Below, piece after piece: positions 33,145 through 44,598 of a DNA stretch of 64,000 nucleotides (positions are counted from its first letter, which is position 1; the number at the start of each line of letters is the position of its first letter). Source of the DNA: Piezodorus guildinii (taxonomy: Eukaryota; Arthropoda; Insecta; Hemiptera; Pentatomidae); contig CM041293.1 in the NCBI GenBank assembly GCA_023052935.1, positions 183,488,749 to 183,552,748 on the forward strand, in the 5' to 3' direction. Made by a program: the position numbers and the translations under genes. The notes below the pieces were generated by a model, which made no database searches, was not told the DNA's origin, and was given only the letters and a program-made list of their open reading frames with translations.

Positions 33145-33772
33145 GGTAATTGATGATTATTTGCTGAATATGAAGCCGATGAGTGTAGAAGCTGGAAGGC
33201 CCTTTTGGGGAGCAGGCTATGTCGTTGCTCCATCACAAGTCGACAGAATGGTGATGCGATTAACACTATTTCTTTTATACGACCCTTTTTCTAATATCAA
33301 AATTGATTTTGAGTTATGTATACTAAAATAATTAGTACTTACTTATGTACAGTTCTAATCTACTGATTTATTACTTGTTGACTGTATTAATTAACTTCAT
33401 TTATTCGTAATTATATTATCGCTGAATTAGATGAATGCAGTCGTTTGTTACCCAAATGACGATAAGATATAGATTGTATTTTCATACTGATAGTTAGTTT
33501 TATCATTCGTTTTAAAATATTTTCTTTCTTCTTCATTTTTTTTTAATACTTAATAAAAGAAAAGAGAATTGAAATGAATCTATGCGTTAATTTTAAATCC
33601 AAAGAAAACAAATATTTTTTGTAGACTAATTTAAAGAGTTATACTTTAATACATCCTCATTATTATAATAGTTATGTCATTCATAAAATAGATTCATTAA
33701 GTAATGATAGTGTATATCATAAATACAGGAGTTGTTTGTTAGCATTCTTATTAAATTTAATTATTAAATATT
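33145..33772. other. AT-rich spacer between LINE copies A and B
   Basis: No gene or repeat recognised. Confidence 0.4.
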
Positions 33773-33904
33773 AATTTTTTTTTTTAAATCTTGAAATGTT
33801 TTCATTCACACCTGTCAATAAATGTTGACAATCAGCAAATGTGATGATGAAGGAATATTTGGCGAGGTAGGCATGATGGAGAGAAGATGCCCAGCGGCAT
33901 CTCT
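33773..33904 (-). mobile_element. 5'-truncated jockey-related LINE 3' end (J2)
   Basis: On the minus strand: GCCGCTGGGCATCTT, CATGCCTACC, ACATTTGCTGATTGTCAAC and GACAGGTGTGAATG, then AAAACATTTCAAGATTT and an A-run. These are the J1 3' UTR blocks (16062-16315). Copy B inserted at its 5' edge and duplicated CAGCGGCATCTCT. Confidence 0.6.
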
Positions 33905-34171
33905 TTTTTTATTTAGAAACAATTCTTTATTGAACAATATTACAATCTGTCCAATTTAGGACATTTTTAATAGGGATAAAGTACAACATTCATACTGCAT
34001 TCACACGATATATACAAAACAATAAATTTATATAATAATAATACAATATAAATGAATACAAAACAAAATCAATAAAAATATATACAAAAGTCACTCATAC
34101 CTATATACAATTCACAAGCATACAGCACGTGAGTGGAGAATCTAGCCAATGCTACAACTCCAATATAAATT

Positions 34172-36856
34172 TTACAAGAGGTCTCGAGGCCACTGCCGTT
34201 TCAACCTTCTAGGAGGATTGTAAGGATGTGTGGAGCTGGATAAGGATTGAGCTAGGGGATTAGGGTGATGGATAAGGTTCTGATGGAATTTAGAGAATTT
34301 TAATGGTATAAGGTCTAAAATAAATGGAATATTTAGGTCGCGGTGTAAGGTATGGTTGGATACATAATAAGGAGCATTAACTATTGTTCGGAGGACTTTT
34401 GATTGGAAGGATTGAATGCGTTTGATGTTAGAAAATTTAGCTGTCCCCCACAGTTCAAGTCCGTAGGTCCAGATAGGTTTCAGTACTGTCTTGTATATTA
34501 GCAGTTTGTTCTCGATAGATAATTTAGAATTTCTGTTCAGTAGTCTGTATAATTGTCCAAATCGTCGATTAAGTTCTTGTCGTTTAAGTCTAGTATGCGG
34601 GTTCCATGTTAGTCTTTTGTCCAGAAGGAAGCCAAGATACCGGACTGTGTCGGAGAAAGGAAGCGGAACGGAGTTAAAGAGAACTGGAGGGCAGGATTGT
34701 CTTCGAAGGGTAAAGGTGACATGTCTGCATTTGGACTGATTTACTTTGATTCTCCAGTTGTTACACCAGTCTTCAATTTGAGAAAGGTGTGTTTGGAGGC
34801 CTGTAGATGCAATATCGGGATCTAAGTGAGAGGATAGGATAGCTGTGTCATCAGCGTACGTTGCTAGGAAGGTATTAGGGCAAAGAGGAATATCAGCCGT
34901 GTATATATTGTAGAGGATAGGACCAAGGACACTACCCTGAGGAACACCGGATTCGACTGGATAATAATTGGAATATTCTGCACCACAACGAACTCGGAAG
35001 GAGCGGTTTGATAGATAGGATCGGAGGACTAGGTATAAGGATAGGGGTAAATGGTTTTTGAGCTTAAAGAGCAATCCCGGGTGCCACACCCGGTCAAATG
35101 CTTGCGTTATGTCCAGAAATGCACCCGAGCAGTACTCCTTGTTCTCAAGGGCAGAGGAAATATGGTCAACGACTCGGAGCCCTTGCTGAACGGTTGAATG
35201 TTGGGAACGGAATCCAAACTGATGGGAAGGAATGGTGTGGGATTCTAATAACGGTAATATTCGTTTGAGGAGGATTTTTTCAAAGATTTTTGAAAGGATT
35301 GGGAGTAGGCTGATAGGTCTATATGATGTAGTAGTGTTAGGAGGTTTACCTGGTTTTAGGAAGAGAATTATTGTGGAATGTTTCCATAAGAGAGGAAAAT
35401 GAGTAGTGCGTAGAATGGAGTTGTAAATATATGTAAGAAATATAACGGCTTTAGATGGAAGCTGTCTGAGAATCTGAGGAGTGAGGAGATCGTATCCAGG
35501 AGATTTACGGAGTGCAAGTTTTCGGAGAAGATATTTGACCTCAGAGGGATTAACTGCTTTAGGAGGTAATGAAAGCGGGATTGGAGACTGAAGGAACTGT
35601 TCCACTGCTGAAGTGTGGTTTGGATTGGATTCTGGATGAGGTGAGAAGACTTGGGAAACGTATTTGGCAAGTTCCTCGGCTTTGTCTTCATCAGACGCAG
35701 CCCAGGAACCATTACTACGACGGAGGGGATGGGAAATATGGTGGGATTTTAGAATTTTCTTGGTGACATTCCACAGGGAATTGTCACAAGCCGAAAGAGA
35801 AGAAAGGAAGGAACTAAAGGATTGGGAACGGAAGGTCGCCAACTCCCTCTTTAATTGTCTACAATAAAAGTTATAGGAGCGGCGATCTGTGGGGTGACGG
35901 GTGCGTTGCCATAAGGATCTGGATCGGCGTTTGGTGCGGATGAGGTCTATAAGGTGTTGTGGTAAATGATTTTGGTTATGACTTATCTGGGAGTGCTTGG
36001 GAGAGGAGGCAGTCCAAACAGCTTGTTGAATAGCGATGGTGAAGGAGTTTACGGCATCGTCAAGGTCATCTGGAGTTTTGAGTTTCACTCTGAGGTCAAT
36101 ATCACTGGTCAGGATTTGGCGAAAAAGGTCCCAGTTTACTGGTCCTCTGATAAATGACGGTGGGGTGGGTTTAGGAATAGGAATTAGGGATACTTTAAGG
36201 AGCAATGGACTATGGTCAGAGGACAGTTCATCAAGGCGAGTCACCGACATGTTTAGGGAGCCTAATCCGCTGTGAATGAAGAAGTCAAGGATGTCAGGAT
36301 TACGGTTAGGATCAGTTGGCCAGTAGGTAGGGGAGTCAGGAGGCAGGAGGTTGAAACGTCTAGAGCTGAGTGCAGACTGTAAATTCCGCCCACGACAATT
36401 CGTGGATCTGCAACCCCATTGTTGGCTCTTAGCATTCATGTCTGCACCCAGAATGAAGTGGTTTCCTAAGGCATTGAGGAAGGATTCGAATAGAATGTTG
36501 GAGATGGAATGTTTAGGAGGGCAGTACGCTGATGCGAGGGTGATCGGAAAAGAAAAAGTCTTGATTACTATGGCGGTGCATTGTAGGAAATCATAGGAGG
36601 GAACTGGGAGTATATGGTGGGAGAGGGACTGGTGCACAATGACAGCAGTACCGGCATGGGCTTTTCCGTCTGGGTGGTCTGTACGGTATGTTACGTATTG
36701 AGGTATTTTAAAGTACTCTTTAGTGGTTAGTCTAGTTTCAGTTATAAGTGCTACATCAACGTTTTTGTCTTGCAATAAAGCTGTAAGTTCGTCAGTGTGA
36801 TTTCTAACACCATTCGCATTCCAAAGGAGAATGGACAAGGAGTTAGGTGTAGTCAT
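34172..36856 (-). CDS. jockey-like LINE ORF2 (endonuclease-reverse transcriptase), copy B
   Basis: 894 residues, the same length as copy A and aligned throughout. Endonuclease motifs LLWNANGVR, TETR, GADMNAK and SSDHSP are intact. Reverse transcriptase motifs SYRPISLLPILSKIFEKILL, GAFLDITQAFDRVWH, GVPQGSVLGPILY and YADD are present, with Tyr where copies A and C have Phe. The C terminus is again PRRLKRQWPRDLL. The frame is open even though ORF1 of the same copy is broken, so the damage is probably recent. Confidence 0.95.
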   Translation of the reverse strand: MTTPNSLSILLWNANGVRNHTDELTALLQDKNVDVALITETRLTTKEYFKIPQYVTYRTDHPDGKAHAGTAVIVHQSLSHHILPVPSYDFLQCTAIVIKTFSFPITLASAYCPPKHSISNILFESFLNALGNHFILGADMNAKSQQWGCRSTNCRGRNLQSALSSRRFNLLPPDSPTYWPTDPNRNPDILDFFIHSGLGSLNMSVTRLDELSSDHSPLLLKVSLIPIPKPTPPSFIRGPVNWDLFRQILTSDIDLRVKLKTPDDLDDAVNSFTIAIQQAVWTASSPKHSQISHNQNHLPQHLIDLIRTKRRSRSLWQRTRHPTDRRSYNFYCRQLKRELATFRSQSFSSFLSSLSACDNSLWNVTKKILKSHHISHPLRRSNGSWAASDEDKAEELAKYVSQVFSPHPESNPNHTSAVEQFLQSPIPLSLPPKAVNPSEVKYLLRKLALRKSPGYDLLTPQILRQLPSKAVIFLTYIYNSILRTTHFPLLWKHSTIILFLKPGKPPNTTTSYRPISLLPILSKIFEKILLKRILPLLESHTIPSHQFGFRSQHSTVQQGLRVVDHISSALENKEYCSGAFLDITQAFDRVWHPGLLFKLKNHLPLSLYLVLRSYLSNRSFRVRCGAEYSNYYPVESGVPQGSVLGPILYNIYTADIPLCPNTFLATYADDTAILSSHLDPDIASTGLQTHLSQIEDWCNNWRIKVNQSKCRHVTFTLRRQSCPPVLFNSVPLPFSDTVRYLGFLLDKRLTWNPHTRLKRQELNRRFGQLYRLLNRNSKLSIENKLLIYKTVLKPIWTYGLELWGTAKFSNIKRIQSFQSKVLRTIVNAPYYVSNHTLHRDLNIPFILDLIPLKFSKFHQNLIHHPNPLAQSLSSSTHPYNPPRRLKRQWPRDLL

Positions 36857-38162
36857 TTAAGGATTTTTTAAGGAAGGGATTAAATTTGATACGAGATTAG
36901 TAAGCAGTGATATTAGCGGCATAACAAGAGATTTGATTTCAGTGATGAAGGATGTCATCAAACTTGTAAGGTCTGTGACATTTGATGGAGGAGGAATATG
37001 AGAAATTTGATGCGGATGAGGTTTTTGAGGGTTGGGTAAATTTTGAGGAATAGGTGGTTGTGGAAGGGGTTCAGGATTTTGAAGTATGCGTTGTTCCGGC
37101 AGGGCCTCTTTGTTCTGGTTCCCACCTCCAAGTAGATGGGCAAATGTAACATTGGAATCAATTGTTTTTGAAGGTTGTCTTCTGCTTCTTATCGGTTCAG
37201 CTGTTTCATCCAGATTCTGAGGTTTTTGTTATCTGCTTTTGAGGTTCTTGTAGATTTGACATCCCTTGTAGTTAGCCGGGTGGTCCTCTAGGCACAGAGC
37301 ACATACAGCGGGTGTTGATCTTAATCGTGTACATTCTTCTGATTTATGTTGATCACCGCATTTCACACAGCGTGGTGTGTGGTGACAGTAAGTTCTCGTA
37401 TGACCATATGCCTGACAATTATGGCACTGAACTATTTCTTTCTTAGTGTAAGGTTTCTCAACTCTTACACTAGTATAGTACAACCTATTGAGGTCGTAAA
37501 TTTTTTCAACTCCTGCTGATGGTTCCAAGTCCACGAAGAATAGAGGCAGTGGAATTTTATCTTTTAGGACATTGGTCACTTGCCGCACTTTATAGCCTAT
37601 CTCCGTCAGTTCTTCTTTGATAGCTGTAACTGGTGTCGAAGGGTGTAGGTTTCTAATTACAACCCTTAAAGCTCTCTCCTGGCGCAACTGATAGGTATGA
37701 AAATCAGCTTTGGTCTCAGTCAGATATTTCACTATTTTTCTGTAGCTTTCGGCGGTAGTCGGGGATATTTTAGTATCACTGGTTCTACTTATACAAGAAT
37801 AACTATTAGGATCAGTTACTTTGTTTAAATGCGCACACATCAGTTGAAAATTTTTAATATTTTTAACAATTATTGGTGGAGGTAGTGGTTCCCTGGGTAT
37901 AGGAGAAGATTCCATGGTTTCTTTTTCATTTTGGAGGATCTGAAATGGATTCGGTGTAAAAAAACGGCGATTCATCAGTTAATCCTTGTGATGATGTGCT
38001 AGGCTGTGGTTCAGATCCTAAAGAGGTAGCGGTCGATGGTGGAATCATTTTTTTATTATTTTCACGGCGAGGTCTCTGTTTTGTAGGAGACGAGTTTGAA
38101 CCTGCAGATCTAGATCTTTTACTTGTAGCTTTTGAGGACATAACTTGATGGAAATATCTCAT
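36857..38162 (-). pseudogene. jockey-like LINE ORF1, copy B, frameshifted with a premature stop
   Basis: It starts at MRYFHQVMSS (38162) and matches copy A. A run of seven T on the coding strand (37958-37964), against six in copy A, shifts the frame within ESPFFTPN. The PRE_C2HC region and CCHC knuckles continue in the shifted frame. TAC in copy A (Tyr) is TAA here at 37229-37231, a premature stop within LRTRYQKPQ. The remaining C terminus is readable in frame to the TAA at 36857-36859, which abuts the ORF2 ATG. No complete ORF1 protein can be made from this copy. Confidence 0.9.
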
Positions 38163-38550
38163 TAATTAAAAAAAAAAAAAAAATAAAAAAAAAAAAAAAA
38201 AAATAATAAATAAATAATGAGATGAGAATGAGAAGGAAAGATGATAAAAGAAAGATAAGCTAAAGAAAAGCAAGCCCAAGCTTGCCGAGCTAGCGGCAAT
38301 CAGCTGATCAGTGACCCTCCTTTCACTTTTCGCGATTCTACAAAGTAAATTATAACTTTGCTTACCGATATTTCTCCAATATTCACTGCTGTGGTTTTCT
38401 TGAAGTCTAGTGATGTTTTCCAGACTGAACTCAAGCGAATTCCTACTGAAAAGAGCAAAAATCTGAGAGACGAAGTGACGTATGACTGTTATCATCGAGC
38501 GCATCAGCTGTTCAGCATTCAGCTGTGTAATATACATCAGCGGCATCTCT

Positions 38551-39590
38551 AAATATTAAATTTAATTTAATATTATTGTAATCACAATTCCCATCTCAGT
38601 TAATTGTGTTATATTTTATAACGTTAATAATTAAATTAATTCAAATATCTGAGAATGTGAAATATAAGAAGACGTAAGCAGTAATGTCTTCCTTCATTTC
38701 AATAGTTTTTTACCCACTGCTTTTTATAATTCAGTACTTAATACTATCGTGAATGAGAAATTTCTCTAAATCAAATTTTAGGGTTGTTTCAGAAGTTAAC
38801 AGGGTTGAACTCTTCCGTATAGGTCTCTAGAGAAAACTTATAGGATGCTATAGCCCGCGTAAATACATGAAATAATATATGTTTGCTAACATTTAGGCGA
38901 AGCACCGACAAAACAAATTCCAGTATAGTAGCACCGGATCCAACTTTTGGCTGATGCCGATTACGCCGGATTACTAGATCGGTTTATCCATCCCTAGTTT
39001 AGTAGAATATAAATTAATAAGAGGCGTAGGGTGCATCTCTTATAGTGGGTTCATTGTGAAAACGACATAAGTAGGGCCATATTGCGGAACATCATCTTGG
39101 CTGAAAAGTAATCAGATATTTTGACTAAGTTGTTTCGTATTTTCTAGCTGTCCGTTGTCGATGTGAGATCTTATTCCCCGGATTCACTAAACAAATAGCG
39201 ACACAGCAACTTGAGGTAATGGTGTGGATGCAACAGGTGTCTTTATGTAAATGTGAGTGCGGTGCTGGTGATATAGGAAACCGATGTCTACAATATGCTG
39301 TTCTGTATTTACATCGCTTTGTATTTTATTGTATATATTGTTGTATATCTATATGTTTATCTATATGCATTCATATATCGTTGGCAATAAGTTACGTATA
39401 GCTGTGGTATTGTACATTCTATTATTTATCACTTTATTTATATATTTGATTATATTACTCGATGTATTACTTTAGGATTCGAGAACGGTATTGGAAAGGA
39501 AATTAGAAATTGTTTTGTTGTATCATCCCGAAATCGAGGCTGGCCGCTGGATCTCCTCCTTGTATAGAAAGGAAACCTAAAAGCAGTAAT
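38551..39590. other. unassigned spacer
   Basis: AT-rich with mixed sequence near 38900-39250. No gene, RNA or repeat family recognised. Confidence 0.4.
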
Positions 39591-39591
39591 C

Positions 39592-39860
39592 TGGGGGTCA
39601 CCTCTGGTGTAGTGGCTAGAAACAGCCTTCTATGCTCAATGTCGCGAGTTCTAACCTGAAACTGGCCTAAGGATTTCAAATAGATATAAAAAATCATTAG
39701 TTATGCCGTCCTTTGGTGGGGACGTAAAAAGGTCGTCCCAAGAATGTGTGATATCAGGTACTCGTTAAAGATCCCTATCCTAATTAAAACTGGATATGCA
39801 ATATTTAGGTATCTCACTGTAGCATCGTCCATTTAGCCACGGTAGAAAAAAAAGTGAAGT
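39592..39860 (+). mobile_element. tRNA-headed SINE (family S2, copy 1)
   Basis: The head GGGGGTCACCTCTGGTGTAG then TGGCTAGAAAC gives a box A-like block; GCGAGTTCTAACCTG is a degenerate box B. The body has TTAGTTATGCCGTCCTTTGG, GGGGACGTAAAAAGG, AGGTACTCGTTAAAGATCCC and TATCCTAATTAAAACTGGAT, shared with the reverse-strand copy at 45740-46031. Confidence 0.7.
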
Positions 39861-40044
39861 TAAATAAATAAATAAACAAATAGCACTAACATTACTGAAC
39901 TCCAGCTCAGCCTGTCGCAAGCCAATCGCAAAAAAAACAAGAAAAAAAACTCCAAATGTTTAGATTTAATTCCTTATATTATTATTAGATGGTCTGTAAT
40001 TTTGCTAAGATATTCTCTTTACCGTTTTCAACTAGCAACAATAA

Positions 40045-40178
40045 CTTGCTTCGGTGGTACATATAATGAAATTAATACGATACAGAGAAGATTAGCATGG
40101 CCCCTGCGCAAGCATGATATTCAAAATCTTGAAGCGTTCCACGGACGGTCAATAGACCGTGTAGTGTTTCTGATTTTT
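40045..40178 (+). ncRNA. U6 snRNA-like sequence (probably a pseudogene)
   Basis: The central 36 bases at 40077-40112 equal canonical U6 exactly, including ACAGAGA and the AGCATGGCCCCTGCGC region. The 5' part keeps CTTGCTTCGG but has changes in the capping stem; the 3' part keeps CAAAATC and GAAGCGTTCCAC. After GTTCCAC the expected T-run is replaced by a hairpin (CGGTC/GACCG) and only later by TTTTT at 40174-40178. No clear TATA box about 25 bases upstream. A divergent functional U6 is possible, but a retropseudogene is more likely. Confidence 0.65.
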
Positions 40179-40634
40179 GTAATATGTAAATTGTTTATTT
40201 TTTATTTTATTTTTTCTATATGCTACATTTTTGAAAAATAAACAGACTTTTCTATCGATCTTTCCTCATTCCCGAATCGACAGATGAGCTGTGCTTAGAC
40301 AAATATTATGAGTTTGTAATCAATTGAAATGTTTCATGATATAATATACTTGAGAAGCCAAACCCTCTTGTGCAAGATGATTAATCAAATTGTTGTAGAT
40401 ATAACTTGAAATACGATAACGAATTAAGTAGAAGTTTTACTCATCTTTTTATAATCTTATTTTATTTTATCTTCTTTTACGACGTTAGCAACCGAATATT
40501 GATTTTAACTTCACTTCATTATACGTTTTAATAGACTTAAACTTTTGAGTTGCACAGTTTGCTGTGTGTATTATTTCTATTCGTTGTGCATCTTTTGTAC
40601 GATATGTTGTATTTGATTTAATTTATTTAGCTGT

Positions 40635-40700
40635 TTGTATATTCATTTAACGTCACTTTATGCTACTGTGGCAAGTCGGATAATGCTTGAGAGGGAATCC
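40635..40700 (-). mobile_element. SINE family S2, 3' end fragment
   Basis: TTTAACGTCACTTTATGCTA then CTGTGGCAAGTCGGATAATGC matches the 3' end of the S2 copies at 40860 and 45760 (AACGTCAGTATATACTACTG). Only the end is kept. Confidence 0.5.
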
Positions 40701-40859
40701 TACGAAACAATAGAATCAAACCAATTGTATAGTAATGAAATTATTAACCGATATTTACTCTTGTTTTTAAATTTCTTAAAGTGAATAAAGTACCTCTCAG
40801 ATGAAAAATTAATAAAAATATTAATTGTGTTAAAATTTCATTCAATGAAGAACAAGAGT

Positions 40860-41095
40860 TTTAATCATTTAATGTCACTTTATGCCACTGTGGTTAATCG
40901 GACCATGCTACAGTGGGAGTCCTAAATTTTTCCTATCTCTACTTAAATAGGATCTTAAAAGAGTACTTGACATTGTACAGGTATGGGACTACCAATTTAC
41001 GCCCCCTCTAAGGGAAGTGATATCCCCCATTTAAAAATCCTAGACAGATCCCACCGGGGTTGAACCCGTGAAATTGGGTATAGAAAGTATCTAAT
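40860..41095 (-). mobile_element. tRNA-headed SINE (family S2, copy 2)
   Basis: Read on the minus strand, the box B-like CGGGTTCAACCCCGG lies near 41055, followed by GATTTTTAAATGGGGG, GAGGGGGCGTAAATTGG and AGTACTCTTTTAAGATCC, ending in CAGTGGCATAAAGTGAC. Diverged from copies 1 and 3. Confidence 0.65.
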
Positions 41096-41136
41096 ATGCT
41101 TGTTATCAATTTTTTCGAGTATAGGAAACTGTTTTT

Positions 41137-41950
41137 ACTTTCACTTACTAAATATAGTAAGGGAAAGTATTGGATCGTGAAAATTTTCGATTTCCAGTTT
41201 TCAACGGAAATAGACATTTTAGGGTCCCCTGTGTCCAAATAACCAAGTATGTGTGTGTGTGTGGTAACTCCCGGGCGGAAACTGTAAGTCCTATGATACT
41301 GAAATTTTAAATTTAAGACAAATATACGCCCTAGACGTTACAAAACTTTTTTTATCAAAATGAGCTTACCACAAGAGCCACTTTATACTATCCATTTTGC
41401 ACCTTTTTTCAATTTTCTCGAAAACGGTTTTATTCTGATTAAAATAGTCTGATAGAGCTTAAGTGCCGATATTTTAAATTTTCTGTTTCTAAAGTACCTT
41501 TAATTTTGTAGATTATATAAAAATAACGATATTACCTTGTTAGCATTGATAAATAACAGGTAAATATGTAAGCTGTGCGAATTTGAAAAAGAACTAAAAG
41601 AGAAAACTGAAAAAATATTTTTTGAATGCAATTTTTTATTTTTGAACATAGGAACATGTATATCATGTATGATATACCGTTTGAAAGCTAAAGATTTTAG
41701 AAATAATATTATCTTATACACAAGCTTTTAAATGGTAATAGAAAGTTATGAAAAACTGATAAAACTAACTGATTATTTTAGATAATAATATAATAGATTT
41801 TTTAAATAAAACATATGTTTCTATAGAAATTCCATTTAATTAATTCTTTGTTTTAATAATTTTTATCTCTTACTCTACTTTTAAATTCATTCATTGATTT
41901 TAAAAATGGAGGTAAGTGAAAGTCGTGTGTTGCCCGCACTAGATTTTTTA
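41137..41950 (+). repeat. family X repeat, copy 4
   Basis: A complete-looking copy. It starts TTTTTACTTTCACTTAC (about 41130) then TAGTAAGGGAAAGTATTG, has GGGTCCCCTGTGTCCAAAT and AACTCCCGGGCGGAAAC, and ends GGTAAGTGAAAGTCGTGTGT then TGCCCGCACTAGATTTTTT. About 815 bp, non-coding. Confidence 0.8.
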
Positions 41951-41959
41951 AGAAAATAA

Positions 41960-42660
41960 AATGTAATATGTTCAGATGAGATAGACTTTATCATTAAAAT
42001 AGGGTAAAAAAAAGTATTTCTACAACACGGCAGAAGCTTAGGCTTTTTTTCTCCCGATTTTCGGTACCCATTTTCTGCCCGCTGGTTCAGCCTCTGGGAG
42101 AACTTCCTACCCCATAGTCGTCCCAGCGGAATCAACATTATCTTAGTAGACTAGTACTCTACCAATTAGTAAAATAACTTGTAAGAAAAGAATTAAATTA
42201 CGAGAAAGATAAGTCCAAAAGTTAGAAGACAAGTGTTGTGAAAAGCCTCAGACTATAACTGCGAGCGTAAAGACTTTGGGGCAATAAAGAGGGCTGTAAA
42301 AGAGCTAATAGTTGAAGCTGAGGCTATAAAAGCAGTTCAGCCGACCGTAAGCTACCTTAGCTCCCACCGTACTGTTCATCCGACCGTATAGCCTGCTACT
42401 GAATCCACCTAGGTTACAGCTCTAACAACTATTAGTACTCTAGCCAAAAATCGAAAAAATTGCAAATTATCACCCAATGATACATTATTTGCAAATAAAT
42501 AAATTATGGTAAAACAGTTTATATAGCTGTTTACAAACAATTAACTGATATGAAAAGCAATAAATTCATCAAAGGATAACTTTTTCTCATTCTTCAAAAA
42601 TAACTGAGTTATGAGCCTATTTAGTTATTAATGAAATTTTAACTTTTTTGTTTTTCTTTT
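41960..42660. other. unassigned stretch
   Basis: No gene recognised. GC-richer sequence at 42040-42140 and 42230-42420 matches no repeat family seen here. A plain AT-rich run leads into the next LINE tail. Confidence 0.4.
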
Positions 42661-42664
42661 TTTT

Positions 42665-42960
42665 TATAATAATATTAATAATAATAATAGGCTTACCGAA
42701 CCTGAAGGTTCGATGCCGGTACCCACCAAACTCTGTCCACACAGACTCGTCCAATGTTCACCGTTCAAGCCCAAGCCCCTGAGATCAACCTTAACATAAT
42801 CCTCCCATCGACGCTGCAGCCTACCTTTCGGACGTCTACCAGTCGTATCAGCGAATACCAACTTTCTCGGAATCCGTTCCTCACCGAGCCCAACAACTTT
42901 ACTCTCCTTCTAAACTCCCTAGTGGCCTCATCTCTCAAATATTTTACGCAGTACCTTATT
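42665..42960 (-). mobile_element. 5'-truncated LINE 3' end (family Y, copy 4)
   Basis: Minus strand: KVVGLGEERIPRKLVFADTT, GRRPKGRLQRRWEDYVKVDL, GLNGEHWTSLCG and a stop, with a TATTATTATTAATATT tail. It matches copy 3 at 19929-20301. The upstream edge is the LRKIFER-like region near 42955, with an internal deletion. Confidence 0.7.
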
Positions 42961-43422
42961 TTTTTTATAAATCGTGTTTTTTTTAATCAGAAAACTTTTC
43001 TATATCTTAAAATATAACTAAATTATTGAATTGAATTAATTTTCATCGGCCGATATCATCGTCCAGTTGCTAGAATAGAATCATCATTGGATCCTCTGGT
43101 ATTTTTATGCCAAACTTGGATAGTCATAGGTCCAGTAGTTTCGATTATTTAATAATAATTATTTCGATTATTTGATTTTTTTTGGTGAGGTTATTTTATT
43201 TCATTTTTTCTTGATTGATTAAATGAGATAATTACTGAACATAATTAAAAAAAATATATAGTTCACCTGCTGTTTAACATATAAGAAATTCTAGAGATTA
43301 AGTGATTATAAAAATTAAAAATGTTTTTTAGATCCGTATTAATTGAGGAAGATTTTCTTATTTATTCATAATAATATAAAAAAAACAATATAATAAAATA
43401 ATAGTTGTTAAATAAATAAAAT

Positions 43423-43677
43423 AATATCGCGGAGACTGAAATCGGCGAGTAAAGTGGTTGGGCTCGGTGAGGAACGGATTCCGAGAAAGTTGGTATTCGC
43501 TGAACCGACTGGTAGGCGTCCGAAAGGTAGACCGAAGCGTCGATGGGAGGATTGCATTAAGGCTGATCTTGGGGGCTTGGGCTTGACCGGCGAGCATTGG
43601 ACGAGTCGGTGCAGGCGAAGTTTGGTGGTATCGGCATCGAACCTTCGGGTTCGGTAAGCCTTTTATTATTATTATAA
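43423..43677 (+). mobile_element. 5'-truncated LINE 3' end (family Y, copy 5)
   Basis: SRRLKSASKVVGLGEERIPR, KLVFAEPTGRRPKGRPKRRW and EDCIKADLGGLGLTGEHWTS, ending LRVR stop and a TTATTATTATTA tail. Flanked by AATAAAATAAT on both sides, a probable 11-bp target duplication. The least damaged 3' end of this family here. Confidence 0.75.
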
Positions 43678-43684
43678 TAAAATA

Positions 43685-44531
43685 ATTCAATTTACAATTG
43701 AAAAATCCACTAATATTAAAATCAAATTCCTGGACATAGAGATTTTAATAAAAGATAACTCAATAAATACAAAATGGATAAAAAAAGTAAACAGTAGCAA
43801 TAGAATACTAAACTTCATTTCAAACTACCCAAAAACATAAATCATTAACACAGCCAGAAATAATATCCATAGAGCAATACAACTAACTGATGAACAATTT
43901 ATAAAAGAGGTAAGGTAAAATTAGAAATTTACAACATATTCAAAGGAAATTTAAATCCAACAAAATTAATTGATAAATTATGGAATAATTACAAAAAGGA
44001 AGATTCAATAGTAAAAATATGCAACAATAAAAAAGACAATAATCAAAGTGTAAACAATATAAATAAAGATAAGATTATCACAACACATTTCCATTTGTAA
44101 AAGTATATAAAATTCAAATGCTACAGCGTTATCAACACATAGCGCAAAATATCAACATAAATTTAATTTTGGAAGTATAAAAATACTAGAGACAGAAAAA
44201 AATAATAGAAATAAAAAAAATACTAGAAGCAATACACATAGCCAAAAATAACAATAAAACAGTTAATTGTAAAACAGACCAAATGGACCAAAGTCCAGGA
44301 CTCATTACGCAGACATATAAAGAATATAAAAATTTAAGAAAAATAGAACAATAAAATAGTGAAAAACAAAATAAATAAAAACAGACTCAGGAATTAGATC
44401 AATGTAACATTATTAAAGTAGAAAGTTTACAAAGGAAAAACAGTGAGCCAATAGTCAACCTTACATGCTAACGCAGCTGTGTGCTATAGAACATTAGAAT
44501 GTACAGATAAAAAAAAGGTAATTTGAATTAA

Positions 44532-44598
<67 letters not shown>

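Larger units (their letters stand above)
33905..38537 (-). mobile_element. jockey-like LINE, copy B (ORF1 broken, ORF2 open)
   Basis: A 4.63-kb element between perfect 13-bp duplications CAGCGGCATCTCT (33892-33904 and 38538-38550). It inserted at the edge of the older LINE tail J2. The 5' end is the longest of the three copies. ORF2 is intact; ORF1 has a frameshift and a nonsense change. The 3' tail on the minus strand ends in A-rich AAAAAAAG. Confidence 0.93.

Noticed and set aside
35966..36596. Plus-strand frames across jockey copy B
   Set aside because: Shadows of ORF2 on the minus strand; no motif in them.
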